Of a stretch of DNA of 64,000 bases, positions 60,223 through 64,000 are shown one piece after another; the stretch's first letter is position 1, and every line of letters begins with the position of its first letter. The notes under the pieces are model-generated. The model saw nothing but the letters and a program-made list of their open reading frames with translations. It did no database searches and was not told the DNA's origin. Origin of the DNA: Blautia sp. (GTDB lineage Bacteria > Bacillota > Clostridia > Lachnospirales > Lachnospiraceae); contig JAPFCU010000071.1 of the NCBI GenBank assembly GCA_026169535.1, positions 80,782 through 144,781 on the forward strand, given 5' to 3'. Both the position numbers and the translations under genes were made by a program.

Positions 60223-60846
60223 CTACAGACAGATCGCCAGAATTGTATGGCGGATCAGTTCATTTCTTGATAATTCCGGATAACGTTCGTCCGGACGGAA
60301 TTTAATTCCCTCTTCCAGTGATTCTCTGTGCTCATTCATAGAATCCAGACGTTCCAGAAAAGGTTTCAGGTCTTTAAAAATCTTAACCGTGGCCCGGTAT
60401 CCATTTCCTTTCAGGATTTTCTGTGCTTCGTTTTCCATAAAAGCTACATCAATCTTCGGATCGCTGCTGTATCCTACCACCAGATTTCCACAGATGGCAA
60501 ATGCATCAATAAAGGCGCTTTTTTCATAAAAAGTCATATACATCTCATAAGACATGACCAGGTCACCGCAGTGTTCCTGGATCTGCTCATACACAGACTT
60601 CTCCATGGACGGGGACCGAAACAGCATGATCAGGTTGACCATCATCTTACAGGCAGGAAGACATCCTACCACAGCAACAACTGTCCATATTGTCAGTCTT
60701 GTTTTAAAATATAGAAACGCAGTAAAAAATATCAGAAGAGGAACCGCAAACAAAATGGCTGTGATGATCAGTTTCCTTTTCTTTTCCGCTGCAATATAGC
60801 CAAATTGACCTTTTCTTGCTGATTTTCCAGTATTTTTTTTGCTCAT
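60223..60846 (-). CDS. two-TM hypothetical protein (207 aa)
   Basis: intact ORF; two hydrophobic helices and soluble C-terminal domain. Confidence 0.75.
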   Translation of the reverse strand: MSKKNTGKSARKGQFGYIAAEKKRKLIITAILFAVPLLIFFTAFLYFKTRLTIWTVVAVVGCLPACKMMVNLIMLFRSPSMEKSVYEQIQEHCGDLVMSYEMYMTFYEKSAFIDAFAICGNLVVGYSSDPKIDVAFMENEAQKILKGNGYRATVKIFKDLKPFLERLDSMNEHRESLEEGIKFRPDERYPELSRNELIRHTILAICL

Positions 60847-60864
60847 GTAATACTCCTTGATATA

Positions 60865-62754
60865 TTATTTCTTTTTCTTCTGATGGGTATGACGTATAGT
60901 TTTTCTGTTATGGTTTTTTCCTGTCTGTTTCCTGTTTTTTGTTTTTTCTCCGGTGCTCCCACGCTCCGGGCGTATCAAACATTTGGGGCCAAATCCCACC
61001 AGATCCATCCGTCCCGCCAGTTTAAGCCCCTCCAATACAAGGACTCTGTTTGCAGGATTTTTATACTGCATCAAAGCTCGCTGGATAGCTTTTTCATGTG
61101 GATCTTTTGGAACATATACTTTCTCCCCTGTAAGAGGATGGATCCCTGTATAATACATACAGGTAGAAAGTGTAGATGGTGTTGGATAAAAGTCCTGTAC
61201 CTGTTCCGGCGTAAATCCAAGATCACGAACATACTCGGCAAGCTTCACCGCATCTTTCACTGTACAGCCTGGATGGGAAGACATGAAATACGGTACGGCA
61301 TACTGTTTCTGACCTGTTTTTGCATTTGCCTTCTCATAAGCCTTTAAAAATCTCTCATAAACCTGATGAGATGGTTTGCCCATATAACGAAGTACCTGAT
61401 CGGATACATGTTCCGGTGCAACCCGGAGCTGCCCGCTGATATGGTACTTCACAAGCTCCTGTAAAAAAACAGGACTTTTATCTGCCATTACATAATCAAA
61501 ACGAACACCCGAACGGATAAATACTTTTTTGACCTTCGGGATCTTGCGGAGCTTACGAAGAAGTGCTACATAATCACTGTGATCTGCAGTCAGATTTTTA
61601 CACGGTTCCGGAAAAAGACACTGACGATTCTGGCAGACACCTTTTGTCAGCTGTTTCTCACAGGAAGGCTGGCGAAAATCTGCGGTTGGGCCTCCAACAT
61701 CATGAATATATCCTTTAAATGCCGGATCCTCTGTCATATGTATAGCTTCTTTTATGATAGAATCATGGCTCCTTGTCTGAAGTATCCGTCCCTGATGAAA
61801 AGTAAGTGCACAAAAACTGCAGCTTCCAAAGCATCCCCGGTTACTGGTAAGACTGAACCGGATTTCTTCAAGAGCAGGGATTCCTCCCTGACTGTCATAC
61901 ATCGGATGCCAGGTTCCGGTAAAAGGAAGATCATAAACATCATCCATCTCCTGCTGTGTCAATGGTTTGGCAGGGGGATTCTGAATCACATATCCTCTTG
62001 TACCATAATCCTCTGCCAGCGGTTTCGCGGTAAAAGGATCTGTATTTTTGTACTGAACCGCAAAACTGTCTGCATAAGCTTTTTTATTATCCCGGATTTT
62101 CTCATAAGACGGAAGGACAATTGGATCATATACCATATCCAGTGTCTTACTTTTATAAACTGTTCCCGGAATATAGGTGATCTCTCCAACCTGCAGTCCA
62201 CTGTCAAGTGCTTCTGCAATCTCAAGAATAGAATGCTCCCCCATCCCATAAGAGATCAGATCTGCACCGGAATCCAGCAGAATGCTTCTGCGTACCTGAT
62301 CCTGCCAGTAGTCATAATGAGCCAGTCTTCTGAGACTTGCCTCAATCCCACCCAGTATGATCGGTGTATTTTTATAAGTCTGGCGAATCAGATTGCTGTA
62401 GACTACTGTTGCCATATCCGGTCGGAGACCCATTTTACCTCCCGGAGAATAGGCATCCTTCTGCCGATGTTTTTTTGAAACTGTATAATGGTTCACCATA
62501 GAATCCATATTTCCGGCTGTCACAAGAAAACCCAGGCGCGGTTCCCCAAACACCTGGATACTTTCTTTTTTACGCCAGTCGGGCTGGGATATAATCCCGA
62601 CCCGATAGCCCCGGCTCTCTAAAAGCCGGCTTATGATGGCACAGCCAAAAGAAGAATGATCCACGTAGGCATCTCCTGTCAGATAGACAAAATCTACCTG
62701 GTTCCATCCCCTGTCTTTCATTTCCTTTGCTGTTACTGGTAAAAATTTATGCAT
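60865..62754 (-). CDS. YgiQ-family radical SAM protein
   Basis: 629 aa; SLTSNRGCFGSCSFCALTFHQGR, GGIEASLRRLAHYDYWQD. Confidence 0.95.
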   Translation of the reverse strand: MHKFLPVTAKEMKDRGWNQVDFVYLTGDAYVDHSSFGCAIISRLLESRGYRVGIISQPDWRKKESIQVFGEPRLGFLVTAGNMDSMVNHYTVSKKHRQKDAYSPGGKMGLRPDMATVVYSNLIRQTYKNTPIILGGIEASLRRLAHYDYWQDQVRRSILLDSGADLISYGMGEHSILEIAEALDSGLQVGEITYIPGTVYKSKTLDMVYDPIVLPSYEKIRDNKKAYADSFAVQYKNTDPFTAKPLAEDYGTRGYVIQNPPAKPLTQQEMDDVYDLPFTGTWHPMYDSQGGIPALEEIRFSLTSNRGCFGSCSFCALTFHQGRILQTRSHDSIIKEAIHMTEDPAFKGYIHDVGGPTADFRQPSCEKQLTKGVCQNRQCLFPEPCKNLTADHSDYVALLRKLRKIPKVKKVFIRSGVRFDYVMADKSPVFLQELVKYHISGQLRVAPEHVSDQVLRYMGKPSHQVYERFLKAYEKANAKTGQKQYAVPYFMSSHPGCTVKDAVKLAEYVRDLGFTPEQVQDFYPTPSTLSTCMYYTGIHPLTGEKVYVPKDPHEKAIQRALMQYKNPANRVLVLEGLKLAGRMDLVGFGPKCLIRPERGSTGEKTKNRKQTGKNHNRKTIRHTHQKKKK

Positions 62755-62765
62755 GTATTTTGCTC

Positions 62766-63581
62766 CTAATTTGCTACTGACTGAGCGCGGTAGCCCTCTG
62801 CAATAATATCAAGCTGTCTGTGGAAGCGCTCAAGCTGCTGAAGATCCTTGGTCTGGAATACACGAAGGAACTCGTTCTGAATCTTTTCTACCTCTCGTTT
62901 ATTGGAAATCTTATAAAGATTCTCAATACTGGAAAGAATATCTTTTACAAGATTGGACTGCATTCTGGAAGAATTCTGCGCATCCATGATTTCGTTTCGC
63001 ACAGAAGACATTTCCTGATCCAGTGCGATAATGGCATCCGCCGCCTTGCTGAGACGTTCTGCCACATGCAGAGGCATCTCACCTTTATATTTATATTGCA
63101 GAGAATGCTCAATAGTTGCCCAGAAATTCATTGCCATCGTACGGATCTGGATTTCCGCCTGAATGGTTTTTGGTCCCTCAATGGTTTCCACCGTATAATA
63201 AATAATCAGATGATAGCTTCTGTAGCCGCTCTGCTTAATATGTTTCAAATAATTCTTTTCACTTTTTATCTGCATGTCACTGCGTTTCTGAATCAGAGCT
63301 GCAACTGTATCAATATCTTCTTCAAACTGACATATGATTCGAATGCCGGCAATATCCTCTACTTCCTCCTCCATACGTTCCATAGGAATATGTTTGCGCT
63401 GCATCTTTTCCAGGATGCTGGTCACACTCTTGACCCGGCCTCTCACCTGCTCTATAGGGGAATACAGATCATTCTGTCTATGTTCCTCTATGATATGCTC
63501 AAACTTTACTGTCAATTCCCGGACAGCAAGCTCATACGGGCATAAAATACTTCTCCATAACTGTATTTCCATATCATTCAC
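62766..63581 (-). CDS. small alarmone (ppGpp) synthetase, RelQ/YjbM type
   Basis: 271 aa; RVKSVTSILEKMQRK, DIAGIRIICQFEEDI, SGYRSYHLIIYY, EIQIRTMAMNFWATIEHSLQYK; no HD hydrolase domain. Confidence 0.94.
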   Translation of the reverse strand: MNDMEIQLWRSILCPYELAVRELTVKFEHIIEEHRQNDLYSPIEQVRGRVKSVTSILEKMQRKHIPMERMEEEVEDIAGIRIICQFEEDIDTVAALIQKRSDMQIKSEKNYLKHIKQSGYRSYHLIIYYTVETIEGPKTIQAEIQIRTMAMNFWATIEHSLQYKYKGEMPLHVAERLSKAADAIIALDQEMSSVRNEIMDAQNSSRMQSNLVKDILSSIENLYKISNKREVEKIQNEFLRVFQTKDLQQLERFHRQLDIIAEGYRAQSVAN

Positions 63582-63655
63582 TCCTTACAGGAAAATACCG
63601 GAGTACACTTTGATACTCCTGCATATTATAGCATACTTTTAAAAGATTATGTAAT

Positions 63656-64000
63656 TTAATATGTATAGTTTCTGATTTTTTTCTCAAAAATTTTCAGAAG
63701 CCAGTATGGATTTACGCTCAGTTCTTTTTGAAAGGGACCTTCAATATAAATTCCCAGATGAAGATGTACCGGAAATTTCCCTCTGGTTCCCTCAGATCCG
63801 TATCCGGTATTTCCCATATATCCCAGAATGTCTCCGGCAGCAACCGTCTGCCCTTTTCCGATATTTGCTTCATATCCGGAAAGATGCGCATAATAAAAAT
63901 ATCCCCCATGAGGAGAACGGATGCCGATCCGGTAGCCGCCCAGAGGAAGCCATCCTTTTTGTTCCACTGTGCCGTCTGTCATACTGATAACAGGATAATA
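63656..64000 (-). CDS. M23 (LytM-fold) peptidase domain protein, truncated at the window edge
   Basis: GGYFYYAHLSGYEANIGKGQTVAAGDILGYMGNTGYGSEGTRGKFPVHLHLGI; frame open to base 64000. Confidence 0.85.
   Translation of the reverse strand, partial: YYPVISMTDGTVEQKGWLPLGGYRIGIRSPHGGYFYYAHLSGYEANIGKGQTVAAGDILGYMGNTGYGSEGTRGKFPVHLHLGIYIEGPFQKELSVNPYWLLKIFEKKIRNYTY

Noticed and set aside
61579-62478. 299-aa plus-strand ORF
   Set aside because: Antisense to the ygiQ-family radical SAM gene.
63600-63619. GGAGTA-N8-TACTCC inverted repeat between the alarmone synthetase and the M23 gene
   Set aside because: Only 6 bp; may be a weak terminator or chance; no further support.
1-64000. CRISPR array, tRNA/rRNA genes, transposase/integrase, prophage
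   Set aside because: Looked for regularly spaced repeats, cloverleaf-like segments and mobile-element proteins by eye; none seen. A tRNAscan/Infernal run would be needed to exclude RNAs fully.

Overview
The window is a chromosomal segment from a low-GC Firmicute, most likely Lachnospiraceae judging by gene content; no taxonomic search was possible. Most of it is ordinary core genome on the minus strand: rlmH, ftsK/spoIIIE, uppP, tepA-like, yebC, CNNM/CBS, mazF/endoA, alr, nnrD/E, rex, rng, a radical-SAM pair, hisZ-G-D-B-IE, recU, lepB, rluA-type, ygiQ-type, a small alarmone synthetase, and an ABC-F ATPase on the plus strand. The parts that deserve attention are: (1) 4.7-10.5 kb, a NuoE/NuoF/1166-aa fusion complex that looks like an electron-bifurcating transhydrogenase, with a molybdopterin-family domain lacking a Cys/Sec at the expected catalytic position; (2) 28-39 kb, an accessory run of small one-orientation membrane, PH-like, DUF3592-like and zinc-ribbon proteins, with at least one interrupted micro-gene; (3) 39.2-41.2 kb, a TetR/MFS pair with three look-alike operators; (4) 41.3-51 kb, two tandem peptide-sensing ABC/two-component modules. 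In the first module the permease is split exactly at an A_AAA_AAC heptamer. Both modules have recognisable candidate response-regulator sites. Other notable items are a PglD-like/NahK-like fusion, a HisF-like pseudo-domain fused to HisIE, and an unlisted 49-aa membrane peptide. I saw no rRNA, tRNA, CRISPR array, transposase or integrase.
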